This document shows positions 1 to 10,304 of a DNA stretch of 64,000 nucleotides, in pieces; the first letter of the stretch is position 1, and each line of letters opens with the position of its first letter. The notes beneath the pieces are model-generated. The model had not been told where the DNA came from. It saw only the letters and a program-made list of their open reading frames with translations, and searched no databases. The stretch is from Alphaproteobacteria bacterium (GTDB lineage: Bacteria; Pseudomonadota; Alphaproteobacteria; Micropepsales; Micropepsaceae), in the NCBI GenBank assembly GCA_028865545.1, contig JAGWJY010000004.1:47126-111125 (forward strand), given 5' to 3'. A program made the translations under genes and the position numbers.

Positions 1-2844
1 CACGCCGCCGAGTTGCTCGCGCTCCTGCTTCAGCTTTTCGACTTTCTTTTCGGCCTGCTCAAGCTGTGGGAGTTCCTCGTCGTCCTTGAGTTCCGCCAAT
101 GCCGCCAGCTCGTCCGGCACAATTTCCAACTCGTCTCGGATGCGTTCGCGAAGCTCAGTGATGCGCGATTGCGCGCCTTCCAGCAACGCTTCCTCACGGG
201 CGCGTTCCTCGCGGGCGGCGGACAAAGCATGGTCGGCGGCCTTGGCGACCTTGTCGGCTTCGGCGAGACACGCCTCCGCTTCGGCGCGCGCGTCGCCCGC
301 CTGGTTGCGTGCCGCTTCGGCCACGCCGATGGCGTCGAGCAGCGTGCCGCGCTTTTCCGCGATGGTCTGCGGCAAAGCCTCGGCAACCGCGAGCTCTTCG
401 TTCAGTTCGCTGGAACGGCGATCCAGTTCGGCAATATGTTCGACGGCCGCACTGCGCCGCGCTTCCCAGCGCGCACGTTCTTCGACGATGGCGCTGAGAC
501 GTCGGGCTCGACCTTCGCCATCGCGCTTCAGGCCCTCGAGCGTGGCGCGGGCGTTTGAGCTGGCCGCCCGGGCTTCGCTGGTTTGTTCACGCGCATTAGC
601 GACGCTTTGCGTCAACGCCTGGCCGTCGCCCAGTTCAGCGAGTGCTTGGGCCGCTTGCTGTTCGGATTCCTGCGCGGCGTCACGGGCCTGCGTCAGCCGG
701 CGAATTTCCGCTTCTAGAGAGGCAAGGCGAGAGGCTCGCTCGGCTGCCGCTCGAACCGCCTTGGTTGCCGCGTCTTGCGCGGCGATGATGGCGTGCTCGT
801 GACGACGCTCTGACTGTTCGGCCTCGCGGGCAGCATCGCGCGCCGTGCTGGCTGCTTCCTTGGCTGTGGAATAGGCCGCGAAGGTCGTAGCCCGCGCTTC
901 CTTTGCCGCTACGATCTGCTCTTCGAGCGCCGCCAGACGGTTGTGCTGCGCCAGCCGCACGGCAGCGGCCGACGGCGCATCCGCCGACGCGCGGTAACCG
1001 TCCCAACGCCAGAGATCGCCACGCGGTGACACTAGGCGCTGACCAGCCTTCAATTCCTTTTGCAGGTCGATGCCCTGATCAGGAAACACGACGCCGGTCA
1101 TCGACAGACGGCGCGACAGCGCCGACGGACCTTTGACGAACTCCGCGAGTGGCTTGGCGCCTTCGGGCAGAGGCGCCTTTTCGTCGAAATCTCCAAGATC
1201 GCGCCAATGGTGCGGAGCCGCTTCGTCAAGCGGTGCTTCGAGGTCGTCGCCCAAGGCCGCGGCGAGAGCCGCTTCATAGCCGGGTTGCACGCTGACGGCG
1301 TCCACCAGCGGCGGCCACAAGCTCTGGCCCTCCGGGCGCAGCAGATCGCTGAGCGCCTTGGCTTCCGCCGACAGGCGCTGCACCTCGCGCTCACTATCTT
1401 CCAGCGGACCGCGCGTTGCGGCTTCGGCAAGTTCGGTTTCGGCCAGCTTGGTACGAGCTTCAGCAGCGAGAGCGGACGCGGTCTCCGCCAATTGCCGGGC
1501 CTCGTCGGCGGAGTCTTCCGCAGCGCGCACATCAGGCGCTGCTGCTGCTCCCTCCATGGCCGTCGTAAGGCGAGCTTCGGCCTCGACCAGTTGCTGGCCG
1601 CTGGTCTCTGCCAGTTCGGCAGCCAGACGGCGCGAGCGCTCCAGGCTATCCTTGCGGGCATTGCGTTCGGCAAGTTCGGAGGTCAGCCGTTCCAGCAAAC
1701 GTTCGGCCTGCGCCAGCGCTTCGTTGAGCTCTTCGGCGCGCGTCTGTGCTTCGCCGATTTCGACGCCAGCGCGTTCCTGCGCAGCTTCGAGTTCGTTGCT
1801 TTCGGCCGCAAGCGTGCCCAGCGCGGTTTCAGCGTCGCGATCCAGCGCACGTTCACGCTCGAGATCCTGCGCGGCTTGCGTCAGCCGCTGGCGCAGCGAC
1901 TGAGCAAGTTCGCGGGCACGAGCCTCTTCTGCATCCAACGCTTCGCGCTCCACTACCAAGCGATGCAGTGCCGCAGATTTTTCCGCTTCAATTTGGCGCA
2001 ATGGGGGCAGGGCGGTTGCCGCGTCGGCTTGTGCAGTCGATGCGTGCGCAGCGTGTTCGGTGCATGTCGCGACAACATTGGTGGCCGCGGCGAGCGCCTC
2101 TTCCGCCGTCCTGGCGCGCAACTCGGCTGCCGTCCAGCGCAGATAGTGCGCCAGCGCCTCGGCGCGGCGGATGTGGCCGGAGAGATTGCGATATCGCGAA
2201 GCCTGGCGGGCCTGCCGCTTCAAGCTCTGCAACTGGCCTTCCACCTCGCGGATTACGTCATCCAGGCGCGAAAGATTGCTCTCTGCAGCGCGCAGCCGCA
2301 GTTCGGCTTCATGACGACGTTGATGCAGGCCCGTGATGCCCGCGGCTTCTTCAAGAATGGCGCGGCGAGCCAGCGGCTTCTGACTGATCAACAAGCTGAT
2401 CTGGCCCTGGCGGACAAAAGCCGTAGAGGAGGCGCCAGATGACGCGTCGGCAAAAAAGATTTGCACGTCACGCTGGCGGACATCGCGGCCATTGATGCGA
2501 TAGACGGATCCCGCTTCACGTTCGATACGGCGCGAAATCTCAATGGTGTCGTAGTCAGCGTAGGGTGGATTGGCGCTGCGATCGGAATTGTCGACTGTGA
2601 GTGTCACCTCGGCCATGTTGCGCGCTGGCCTGGCCGCCGAGCCGGCGAAGATCACGTCGTCCATTTCCGCACCGCGCACGGAGGTGGGACGCGTTTCGCC
2701 CATAACCCAGCGCAAGGCATCGAACAGATTAGACTTGCCGCAACCGTTCGGGCCGACGATCGCCGTCAGCCCGGGCTCTATGAAGAGCTCGGTCGGTTCC
2801 ACAAAGGACTTAAAACCGGATAGCCTTAACCTGCTAAACTTCAA
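1..2844 (-). CDS. smc: Chromosome segregation ATPase SMC (C-terminal part beyond window)
   Basis: Structural maintenance of chromosomes protein, which as a dimer organises and segregates the replicated chromosome. 948 codons are visible and the frame is still open at base 1, so the second coiled-coil arm's end and the C-terminal ATPase half (signature, Walker B) lie outside. Residues 1-50 form the N-terminal head, with Walker A GPNGCGKSN at about 31-39. From about residue 170 the protein is long Ala/Glu/Arg-rich coiled coil, interrupted around 500-630 by a globular segment typical of the hinge. The start is TTG at 2844: an in-frame TAG lies six codons upstream and no ATG or GTG lies between them. 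It is the last gene of a leftward run after the DsbA-like gene, a common alphaproteobacterial order. Identity is secure from the head and architecture. Confidence 0.96.
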   Translation of the reverse strand, partial: MKFSRLRLSGFKSFVEPTELFIEPGLTAIVGPNGCGKSNLFDALRWVMGETRPTSVRGAEMDDVIFAGSAARPARNMAEVTLTVDNSDRSANPPYADYDTIEISRRIEREAGSVYRINGRDVRQRDVQIFFADASSGASSTAFVRQGQISLLISQKPLARRAILEEAAGITGLHQRRHEAELRLRAAESNLSRLDDVIREVEGQLQSLKRQARQASRYRNLSGHIRRAEALAHYLRWTAAELRARTAEEALAAATNVVATCTEHAAHASTAQADAATALPPLRQIEAEKSAALHRLVVEREALDAEEARARELAQSLRQRLTQAAQDLERERALDRDAETALGTLAAESNELEAAQERAGVEIGEAQTRAEELNEALAQAERLLERLTSELAERNARKDSLERSRRLAAELAETSGQQLVEAEARLTTAMEGAAAAPDVRAAEDSADEARQLAETASALAAEARTKLAETELAEAATRGPLEDSEREVQRLSAEAKALSDLLRPEGQSLWPPLVDAVSVQPGYEAALAAALGDDLEAPLDEAAPHHWRDLGDFDEKAPLPEGAKPLAEFVKGPSALSRRLSMTGVVFPDQGIDLQKELKAGQRLVSPRGDLWRWDGYRASADAPSAAAVRLAQHNRLAALEEQIVAAKEARATTFAAYSTAKEAASTARDAAREAEQSERRHEHAIIAAQDAATKAVRAAAERASRLASLEAEIRRLTQARDAAQESEQQAAQALAELGDGQALTQSVANAREQTSEARAASSNARATLEGLKRDGEGRARRLSAIVEERARWEARRSAAVEHIAELDRRSSELNEELAVAEALPQTIAEKRGTLLDAIGVAEAARNQAGDARAEAEACLAEADKVAKAADHALSAAREERAREEALLEGAQSRITELRERIRDELEIVPDELAALAELKDDEELPQLEQAEKKVEKLKQEREQLGGV

Positions 2845-2883
2845 TGGATACGCGCCGTCCTACGCTGATGCGCTGTCCATTGT

Positions 2884-3900
2884 TCAGTGCTTGGACAGCA
2901 GAGAATCAAATCTAGCCTTCAACGAAGGCCACGTCGCATCTTCGGCCTGTACCTCGGTTCCATTGATGATGAACGTCGGCACACCCTGGATGTTGTATTT
3001 TGTCTCGCCGTCCTGGGCGACTTGATTGATGCGATCCTGCTCACTCTTGTCCGCAATGCATTGGTCGACTTTCTCGGCGCTCATCCCATAGACACGCGCC
3101 AACTGGATAAGCCCGCCGCGCACGTCGGTCACACCATATTCCGGGTCCCATTTGGGCTGATTCCGGAACAGAAGGTCAATGAATTGAAAATACTTATCCG
3201 CAGGCAAACAGCGGGCGATCGCCTCGGCGGCCGGGTCGGCAGGGTTAATGGGGAAAACGCGGAAGATATAAAAGACCTTTCCGGTGTCGATGTAGTTCTT
3301 TTTGACGAGCGGAAAGATCGTCTGGTCGAAATGAGAACAATGCGGGCAGGCTGGTGCCGCGTACTCGAGAACCGTGATCGGGGCCTTGGGATTACCCAAC
3401 GTCCGATCATGCTCGTAAAGCTGGACTTGCAGCGTGCCGCCATTTGCGATTGTCAGATCGTTGGACCCGCCTGTGAAGACGAAAAGATAGAGGACGGCGG
3501 CGGCCACGACCAGCACGACAGCGACCGACGCAATTATGATCTGATTGCGCGTGAACAGCGGCGCGCTTTGGTCGCGTCGCGAGGTTTCTGCCTTTGGGGC
3601 AACTTTTGGTTTCTTTGCGGCTTGCACCTTTGCAGGCTCTGCAGCCCGCAGAAAGCCGCGCAAGGCATCAATCTCGAAGCGCTCGGCTTTTGCCATCTCG
3701 GTCTGGCCCGCCGCACTGTAGGATGCTGCCTGCTGCTCGCGCTCCATGATGATCTTGCTGATGATCGCATGAATATCGCTGTCGGTGGCGCCCGGCTGCG
3801 CATCGACCGTCGAGATGACGGCCCGCAAAGTCGAAAGGCGGCGCTCGTTATCGGTCGGCGTCGAGTTAAGGGCGTCGTTGAGCAGGTCCCTAAGGGCCAT
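2884..3900 (-). CDS. YqeY-like N-terminal domain fused through a membrane helix to a DsbA-type thioredoxin domain
   Basis: 338 residues. About 1-88 resemble the N-terminal half of YqeY/GatB-like proteins: RRLSTLRAVIS early, then a Lys/Arg/Glu helix with YSAAGQTEMAKAE and EIDALRGFL. A Lys/Ala/Pro linker (89-115) leads to one hydrophobic helix at about 120-142. The rest is a DsbA/thioredoxin-fold domain with CPHC at 185-188 and a cis-proline loop GVPTF near the end. One membrane helix would place the YqeY-like part in the cytoplasm and the redox domain in the periplasm, where DsbA relatives make or shuffle disulfides. A DsbA-family gene beside smc and mutY is usual in alphaproteobacteria; the N-terminal fusion is not something I recognise as usual. 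Redox role is fairly sure; the role of the first domain is unknown. Confidence 0.85.
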   Translation of the reverse strand: MALRDLLNDALNSTPTDNERRLSTLRAVISTVDAQPGATDSDIHAIISKIIMEREQQAASYSAAGQTEMAKAERFEIDALRGFLRAAEPAKVQAAKKPKVAPKAETSRRDQSAPLFTRNQIIIASVAVVLVVAAAVLYLFVFTGGSNDLTIANGGTLQVQLYEHDRTLGNPKAPITVLEYAAPACPHCSHFDQTIFPLVKKNYIDTGKVFYIFRVFPINPADPAAEAIARCLPADKYFQFIDLLFRNQPKWDPEYGVTDVRGGLIQLARVYGMSAEKVDQCIADKSEQDRINQVAQDGETKYNIQGVPTFIINGTEVQAEDATWPSLKARFDSLLSKH

Positions 3901-3938
3901 CCTTGGTCTCCAAATCCGAAAGTGAATCAGGCTGCGTG

Positions 3939-4430
3939 TCAGCTTCCCATATTAGTCCGACTCCGGCGGGCGCGGGCAAGGTCTTGAAGTGCGGCGCGAA
4001 GCCCATCTGGCCCCTTATATTTTAGGATCGGATCGGTCGGTGGGATGCTCGCCGGAGAAGGCCGGAGGGGGGGCGGGGCCGGCCGGACAGCGAGCGGCCC
4101 CTGTACAAACCGCAGCCGAGCGACCGCCGGGTGACCCAGATAGGCGTTGATTCTTTCGCACAAGGGGCGGGTTTCGTGCTGCAGGAACAGCGCGGCACCC
4201 GGCTCGGCCTTGAGCGTCAGTACCCCGCCGTTCGGCCCCTGCGAGAAACGTATGGGACGGGCCAATCGTGCGGTTTCAGGGCCGGCGATTTCCTCCCAGC
4301 GCAGCACCAAGGTCGGATCGGAAAACCCCGCGCGGGCAAAGGCGGAATGGGCAACTGTCGTTGCGTTAGGCGCCAGGGGCGACACCCAGTTGCGCCGTTC
4401 GCCTTGTTCAGCTTTGCCGGATCGGGCCAT
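3939..4430 (-). CDS. DUF721 (DciA-like) family protein
   Basis: 163 residues from ATG at 4430 (MARSGKAEQG...). The central part (WEEIAGPETARLARPIRFSQ, then LTLKAEPGAALFLQHE and ERINAYLG) is typical of DUF721, whose best-known member DciA loads the replicative helicase. The C-terminal third is Pro/Ala/Arg-rich and looks disordered. The frame stays open upstream to 4514, but that extension lies inside mutY and gives an unlikely Cys/Arg-rich N-terminus, so I chose 4430. The ATG overlaps a possible mutY ATG on the opposite strand by two bases. The DsbA-like gene follows after 38 bp. A replication role is inferred from family only. Confidence 0.8.
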   Translation of the reverse strand: MARSGKAEQGERRNWVSPLAPNATTVAHSAFARAGFSDPTLVLRWEEIAGPETARLARPIRFSQGPNGGVLTLKAEPGAALFLQHETRPLCERINAYLGHPAVARLRFVQGPLAVRPAPPPLRPSPASIPPTDPILKYKGPDGLRAALQDLARARRSRTNMGS

Positions 4431-4440
4431 GGTGCACATT

Positions 4441-6626
<2,186 letters not shown>

Positions 6627-6650
6627 TCATCCACAATGGGCGGCGACAGT

Positions 6651-6717
6651 GATTCGTGTGAGTCCACAGGTCAAGAGTCTTATGAATCAAAGACTTGCAC
6701 TTGAGTCCTCAGGATTC
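6651..6717. promoter_or_regulatory. Cluster of six GANTC sites upstream of ccrM
   Basis: GANTC occurs at 6651, 6660, 6675, 6684, 6703 and 6713 (GATTC, GAGTC, GAGTC, GAATC, GAGTC, GATTC), six sites in 67 bp. The first three lie in the 72-bp gap between ccrM and rnhB, the fourth runs over the rnhB stop, and the last two are in the end of rnhB. A random equal-base sequence would hold about one per 256 bp. I infer a methylation-sensitive promoter or regulator-binding region for ccrM. Confidence 0.75.
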
Positions 6718-7325
6718 CCACCACACAAGATGTTGTGGATGGGCGCGAAGCTGCGGCGGTGATGCGGGGTCGCTCCATGCCGCTTCAGTGCAGAAAGGTG
6801 GTCGGCGGTGCCGTAACCCTTGTTGCTTGCCCAGCCATAAACCGGATGCTCGGCGTGCAGCGCGGCCATCAAACGGTCGCGCGTGACCTTGGCGATAATC
6901 GACGCCGCCGCGATGGATACGGAGCGACCATCACCGCCGACAATGGTTTCGCACGGACAAGGCAGGGCGGGCGCATCGTTGCCGTCGACCAACGCGAAAC
7001 GCGGCGCCGGTTCGAGGGCTCGCACGGCGCGCGCCATCGCCAGATGCGTTGCTTGGCGGATGTTCAGCAAATCGATCTCGTCAACGCTTGCTTCGCCGAT
7101 GCCGACGGCTACAGCGTCTTCCATAATCGACGCATAGAGTCTTTCGCGCGTGGCGGCGGAGAGTTTCTTGGAATCGTCGAGCCCCTTCGGAATGCGTTCG
7201 CGCTCGAAGATCACCGCCGCCGCAACCACCGGTCCGGCCAATGGCCCGCGGCCGGCCTCGTCGACGCCGGCAATATGACCGGCGATATGCGCAAGCGCGC
7301 GCGACTCGAAAGTGTAGTCAGGCAT
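6687..7325 (-). CDS. rnhB: Ribonuclease HII
   Basis: 212 residues. Cleaves RNA in RNA-DNA hybrids, including single ribonucleotides misincorporated in DNA. The opening [19 protein letters not shown] carries the first catalytic Asp-Glu pair (about D22, E23); FALVDGND (about 112) supplies the third acidic residue, and [15 protein letters not shown] with [11 protein letters not shown] complete the family core. Length is normal. The start ATG at 7325 is bounded by the gap to the next gene. It is the first gene of a leftward rnhB-ccrM pair and its last codons contain part of the GANTC cluster. Assignment is secure. Confidence 0.96.
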   Translation of the reverse strand: MPDYTFESRALAHIAGHIAGVDEAGRGPLAGPVVAAAVIFERERIPKGLDDSKKLSAATRERLYASIMEDAVAVGIGEASVDEIDLLNIRQATHLAMARAVRALEPAPRFALVDGNDAPALPCPCETIVGGDGRSVSIAAASIIAKVTRDRLMAALHAEHPVYGWASNKGYGTADHLSALKRHGATPHHRRSFAPIHNILCGGNPEDSSASL

Positions 7326-7346
7326 CGGTGCGTTATAGCGTGACCG

Positions 7347-7640
7347 CTAAGAACGCGAAAACTGGCCTTCCAGGACGAGCGTCAGGATGAGGGCTGCCGC
7401 TGCCAGGCTGACAGCGGTTGAACTGGCGACCTGTGTAATCACGAAATTCAGTTCCGCGCCGACAGACTGCACCGGCAGAAGAAGGAATGTCAGCGTGACG
7501 CAGACGGCGACATATGCCGCCGCTACGGCAAAACGAAAGCGGCGCTGCCTGCCTATGCGTGCCATCACGCGCACCGAAAATCCGTCATCGGCCACGGACG
7601 GGAGCGGCTGGCTTAGCAGGATGTCGAGTTCATCAGTCAT
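7347..7640 (-). CDS. Small two-helix membrane protein coupled to ECF sigma factor, anti-sigma candidate
   Basis: 97 residues. A cytoplasmic-looking N-terminus (MTDELDILLSQPLPSVADDGFSVRVMARIGRQRR) is followed by two hydrophobic segments at about 36-56 and 71-91. The ATG overlaps the sigma-factor stop (ATGA), so the two are probably translationally coupled. Short membrane proteins placed directly after an ECF sigma gene often restrain it, and that is the basis of the anti-sigma suggestion. There is no zinc-binding HxxxCxxC motif, so it is not a ZAS-type anti-sigma factor. I do not recognise the family with certainty. Confidence 0.65.
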   Translation of the reverse strand: MTDELDILLSQPLPSVADDGFSVRVMARIGRQRRFRFAVAAAYVAVCVTLTFLLLPVQSVGAELNFVITQVASSTAVSLAAAALILTLVLEGQFSRS

Positions 7641-8173
7641 GACACAGCCCTATTACGCCATGCATCCAACAGAACGGCAAGCTTCTTACGTCCACGGTTA
7701 ACATGGGATTTCAGCGTTCCGAGAGGCATGTCCAGCGCCGCCGCGGCCTCCTCGTTTGAAAAACCCAAGGCGAAACACAGTGTCAGCGCGGCGCGCTGCG
7801 GCGGCGCGAGTTGCGCCATTGCCTTCTCCACATCGAGTTTCACCGCGCTGGTGAATTCTGTCTCGGGCGCGTCCGCTGCGATGTCGTCCGCTTCGTCCAA
7901 CGGCTCCAATTTGCGTTTGCGCGCTTCCATCAGATATCGCGAATAAGCAATGGCGCAGAGCCAGCCGAAAAAAGATCCCGTGCCAAATTGAGCGATCTTG
8001 CGGAAGGCCTCCAGAAAGGTTTCCTGCGCGAGATCGTCGGCCAGCGCGTGATTGCCGCGCGTCATGCGCAGCAGGAAGCCTCGCAGCTTCGACTGATGTT
8101 GCCGCACCAGCGTGCCGAAAGCCGCGGCGTTCCCAGCCGCGGCCTCGTGCGCCAACAGTCCGCTCTCGCTCAT
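7637..8173 (-). CDS. ECF-family RNA polymerase sigma factor
   Basis: 178 residues. Region 2 is seen at about 20-90 (LVRQHQSKLRGFLLRMTRGNHALADDLAQETFLEAFRKI, then GWLCAIAYSRYLMEARKRK). Region 4 spans about 120-172, with the helix-turn-helix FSNEEAAAALDMPLGTLKSHVNRGRKKL for -35 recognition. There is no region 1 or 3, as expected of extracytoplasmic-function sigma factors. It is third in a leftward operon: two related membrane proteins, sigma factor, small membrane protein. Promoter-like motifs before both membrane-protein genes may be its own targets. The inducing signal is not evident from the sequence. Confidence 0.93.
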   Translation of the reverse strand: MSESGLLAHEAAAGNAAAFGTLVRQHQSKLRGFLLRMTRGNHALADDLAQETFLEAFRKIAQFGTGSFFGWLCAIAYSRYLMEARKRKLEPLDEADDIAADAPETEFTSAVKLDVEKAMAQLAPPQRAALTLCFALGFSNEEAAAALDMPLGTLKSHVNRGRKKLAVLLDAWRNRAVS

Positions 8174-8192
8174 GCGCGTCGATCACAGCGCC

Positions 8193-8579
8193 TCACCTGG
8201 GCGGACGCCTCTCCGTCAAGCCGCCAAGCAGCCGGGCCAAACCTACCATGAACGGGAAAATGCCGATCACCGCCAACCAGGTCACATGCTCGCCTATGAA
8301 GGGGTTGCCGCCGCCGCCCATTGCCCAGAAGAACACGGCCAGCGCGATGCCAATGCACATCAGGAAGATGCCTGATTGGACCGGGTTTCTGTAGCGGTCA
8401 CTTCCCGAGCCGACACTGGCGAGCAATTCCGGCGAAAGCGTCTGTCCCTTTTCCGCGAGCGTCTCCAGCATCTTGTATTTTGCCACGCGTGAGCGGTACC
8501 GAAAGAAGCCGCTCAGTCCGACAATGAGGACGATCGCCGTCCAGAAGAGCGCCGTATCCACATCCAAGCCGTAAATCAT
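8193..8579 (-). CDS. DUF6249-like small membrane protein, copy 2
   Basis: 128 residues. An N-terminal helix (about 8-26), a basic juxtamembrane stretch (RYRSRVAKYKMLETLAEKGQTLSPELL) and two further hydrophobic segments (about 68-86 and 97-117). The basic-helix-then-EKGQ..PELL pattern resembles DUF6249 proteins, often found beside ECF sigma genes. The first ~45 residues match the next gene upstream almost position by position (MIxGLDxD.xLFxTAIVLxVGL...RSRVA..KML.TL), so the two are paralogs. GAGGG precedes the ATG. It ends 19 bp before the sigma gene, suggesting a sensor or modulator role, which is inference. Confidence 0.8.
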   Translation of the reverse strand: MIYGLDVDTALFWTAIVLIVGLSGFFRYRSRVAKYKMLETLAEKGQTLSPELLASVGSGSDRYRNPVQSGIFLMCIGIALAVFFWAMGGGGNPFIGEHVTWLAVIGIFPFMVGLARLLGGLTERRPPR

Positions 8580-8610
8580 CTCAAGTCCCTCACAGGTCTG
8601 TCATCCCATA

Positions 8611-8640
8611 CATGATGCAAGCAGGAACCGCTTTGGATGC
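8611..8640 (-). promoter_or_regulatory. Candidate ECF promoter before DUF6249-like copy 2
   Basis: On the minus strand this reads GCATCCAAA, 12 other bases, then TGCATCATG. The same two boxes with the same 12-base spacing occur at 9123-9152 before the paralog. In both cases the downstream box ends 31 bp before the start codon. The bases between the motif and the ribosome binding site differ in the two copies, so the boxes stand out as conserved. Reading them as -35/-10 elements for the ECF sigma factor of this operon is inference. Confidence 0.55.
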
Positions 8641-8686
8641 AAAGGGGGAAACACCCTTCCAAGCGGCCTCGTCGGCCTGAGGCCGC

Positions 8687-9091
8687 TCAATCCACCCTAA
8701 ACACACGGTTCAGGAGCACAAGCATACGGTCGCCCTCGAGTTGTACCAAGTGTACGCGATCCGAGATCGTGGCATCGCTCGCCACGGCGCGAACGACCAC
8801 GCCCGCATGATCAAAGGCCGCGATCGCGCTCTCTCGCTGCAACGTAAACGTCGCCAGCACGCCGGCGATGCACAGCAGTATGACCAGAGCACCATATTGC
8901 AGCGGCGTTCCGTTCCGCGTTTCCTTCTCCACGGATAGCTCGGAAGGTTGCTTTTGTCCCATCTTCTCCAATGTCTTCAGCATTTTGAGCTGGGCCACAC
9001 GTGAACGGTGCTGAAAATAGAGGTTCAGCCCGACCACCAGAACAATCGCGGTTACGAACAGGACCACATCTGAATCCAGGCCGAAAATCAT
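8687..9091 (-). CDS. DUF6249-like small membrane protein, copy 1
   Basis: 134 residues and first gene of the ECF operon. One N-terminal membrane helix (about 8-26), the basic segment QHRSRVAQLKMLKTLEKMGQKQPSELS, and a second hydrophobic helix at about 67-84 (YGALVILLCIAGVLATFTL). The C-terminal ~50 residues differ from the paralog: instead of a third helix there is a probably soluble, strand-rich tail (VVVRAVASDATISDRVHLVQLEGDRMLVLLNRVFRV). The N-terminal halves are clearly homologous, so a tandem duplication was followed by divergence of the C-terminus. GAGGGG precedes the ATG. Function unknown. Confidence 0.8.
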   Translation of the reverse strand: MIFGLDSDVVLFVTAIVLVVGLNLYFQHRSRVAQLKMLKTLEKMGQKQPSELSVEKETRNGTPLQYGALVILLCIAGVLATFTLQRESAIAAFDHAGVVVRAVASDATISDRVHLVQLEGDRMLVLLNRVFRVD

Positions 9092-9122
9092 CGCGAACCC
9101 CTCGCAAATCCGTTTTCGCCCC

Positions 9123-9152
9123 TATGATGCAGCCATGCGTGCGTTTGGATGC
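9123..9152 (-). promoter_or_regulatory. Candidate ECF promoter before DUF6249-like copy 1
   Basis: On the minus strand this reads GCATCCAAA, 12 bases, TGCATCATA, 31 bp before the ATG at 9091. It matches the motif at 8611-8640 in both boxes, spacing and distance to the start codon. It would drive the whole operon, including the sigma gene, giving autoregulation if the ECF factor recognises it. Confidence 0.55.
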
Positions 9153-9159
9153 GGGGGGC

Positions 9160-10263
9160 CTAAAATAATGTGAGCTGGTCGTCCGCGCGCGGCGGCGGCT
9201 TGAAAAGATTGGTCCGCAGCGGGCTCAATTCCTTGTTCAGGCCCAAACGCCTGACCGCCATATGGAAACGTCGCGCGATCATCTGCGCATAGGGCCCGGT
9301 GCCGCGCATGCGGGCGTGCCACTGGGCATCGTAATCCTTGCCACCGCGCATCTGTCGGATCAGCGACAGCACATGCTTGGCGCTGTCGGGTCGGTTGGCT
9401 TCCAGCCACTCGCGAAACAGGTCTTTAATCTCCAACGGCAGGCGCAACAGCACATAACCGGCCGAACGAGCACCTGCATCCTTCGATGCCGAGAGTACGC
9501 TTTCCATCTCGTCGTCGTTGAGCGCTGGGATAACAGGCGCGAACATCACATGTGTCGGGATGCCTGCTGCACCCAGTCCTTTGATCGTCTCCAGACGGCG
9601 AGCCGGGGTTCCGGCACGCGGTTCCATGGCACGCGCCAGCTTGCGGTCGAGCGTGGTGATCGACACCGCCACACGCGTCAGCCCCATCTGTGCCATTTCT
9701 CCCAGGATATCCGCATCGCGCAGCACCAGCGGCGATTTGGTGACGATGCCGACCGGGTGTTTGAAATCGCGTAGCACTTCAAGAACCGCACGCGTGATGC
9801 GCAGCTTCTTCTCGATGGGCTGATACGGGTCGGTGTTGGTCCCCATGGCGATGGTCTGCGGCACGTAGCCGGGCGCCGACAATTCCTTGGCCAGAAGCGC
9901 CGCTGCGTTAGGCTTGGCGAACAGACGGGATTCAAAATCCGCGCCGGGCGACATGCCGATCCAGGCGTGGGTCGGGCGCGCATAACAATAGATGCAGCCA
10001 TGCTCGCATCCGCGATAAGGATTGATCGAACGGTCGAATGAAATGTCCGGTGACTGGTTGCGGGTAATGATGGTGCGCGCCGCCTCGGCGATGACCTCGG
10101 TGCGCAGGGGTGGGGGCGTGTCGTCGCCTTCACGCCATCCGTCATCCCAGCCGTCGTCGACCAAAACACGGGCGTGGCGCTCATAGCGCCCCGTGGCATT
10201 GGATACGGCGCCCCTTCCGCGTAACTGGCGGCGATCGGCAGTGGTGTTTAGGACCGTTGTCAT
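9160..10263 (-). CDS. PA0069-family radical SAM protein (SplB-like)
   Basis: 367 residues. The radical SAM cluster motif C-x3-C-x2-C is seen as GCEHGCIYCYARPTHAW (cysteines at about 91, 95 and 98). The core continues through TIAMGTNTDPYQPIEKKL, GIVTKSPLVLRD and TRVAVSITTLD. This family is related to spore photoproduct lyase (COG1533), but its substrate is not established. The start ATG is at 10263; a TTG one codon upstream is also open. The C-terminus (SPLRTNLFKPP...LTLF) is typical. A LexA-like box lies about 27 bp upstream, which would fit a DNA-damage link. Confidence 0.88.
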   Translation of the reverse strand: MTTVLNTTADRRQLRGRGAVSNATGRYERHARVLVDDGWDDGWREGDDTPPPLRTEVIAEAARTIITRNQSPDISFDRSINPYRGCEHGCIYCYARPTHAWIGMSPGADFESRLFAKPNAAALLAKELSAPGYVPQTIAMGTNTDPYQPIEKKLRITRAVLEVLRDFKHPVGIVTKSPLVLRDADILGEMAQMGLTRVAVSITTLDRKLARAMEPRAGTPARRLETIKGLGAAGIPTHVMFAPVIPALNDDEMESVLSASKDAGARSAGYVLLRLPLEIKDLFREWLEANRPDSAKHVLSLIRQMRGGKDYDAQWHARMRGTGPYAQMIARRFHMAVRRLGLNKELSPLRTNLFKPPPRADDQLTLF

Positions 10264-10289
10264 CAAGCAGGAATATAGAGATCGGTATA

Positions 10290-10304
10290 GAACAAATCAA
10301 GTAC
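10290..10304 (-). promoter_or_regulatory. Possible alphaproteobacterial LexA box (one mismatch)
   Basis: On the minus strand it reads GTACTTGATTTGTTC; the alphaproteobacterial SOS box is GTTC-N7-GTTC, so one base differs. It lies 27-41 bp upstream of the radical SAM start codon, a position suited to repression. Support is the motif and the repair-like family of the downstream gene only. Confidence 0.4.

Noticed and set aside
1060..2442. Open frame of 460 codons on the plus strand.
   Set aside because: Shadow of the smc coiled-coil region; the smc frame carries the Walker A motif and hinge and is clearly the coding one.
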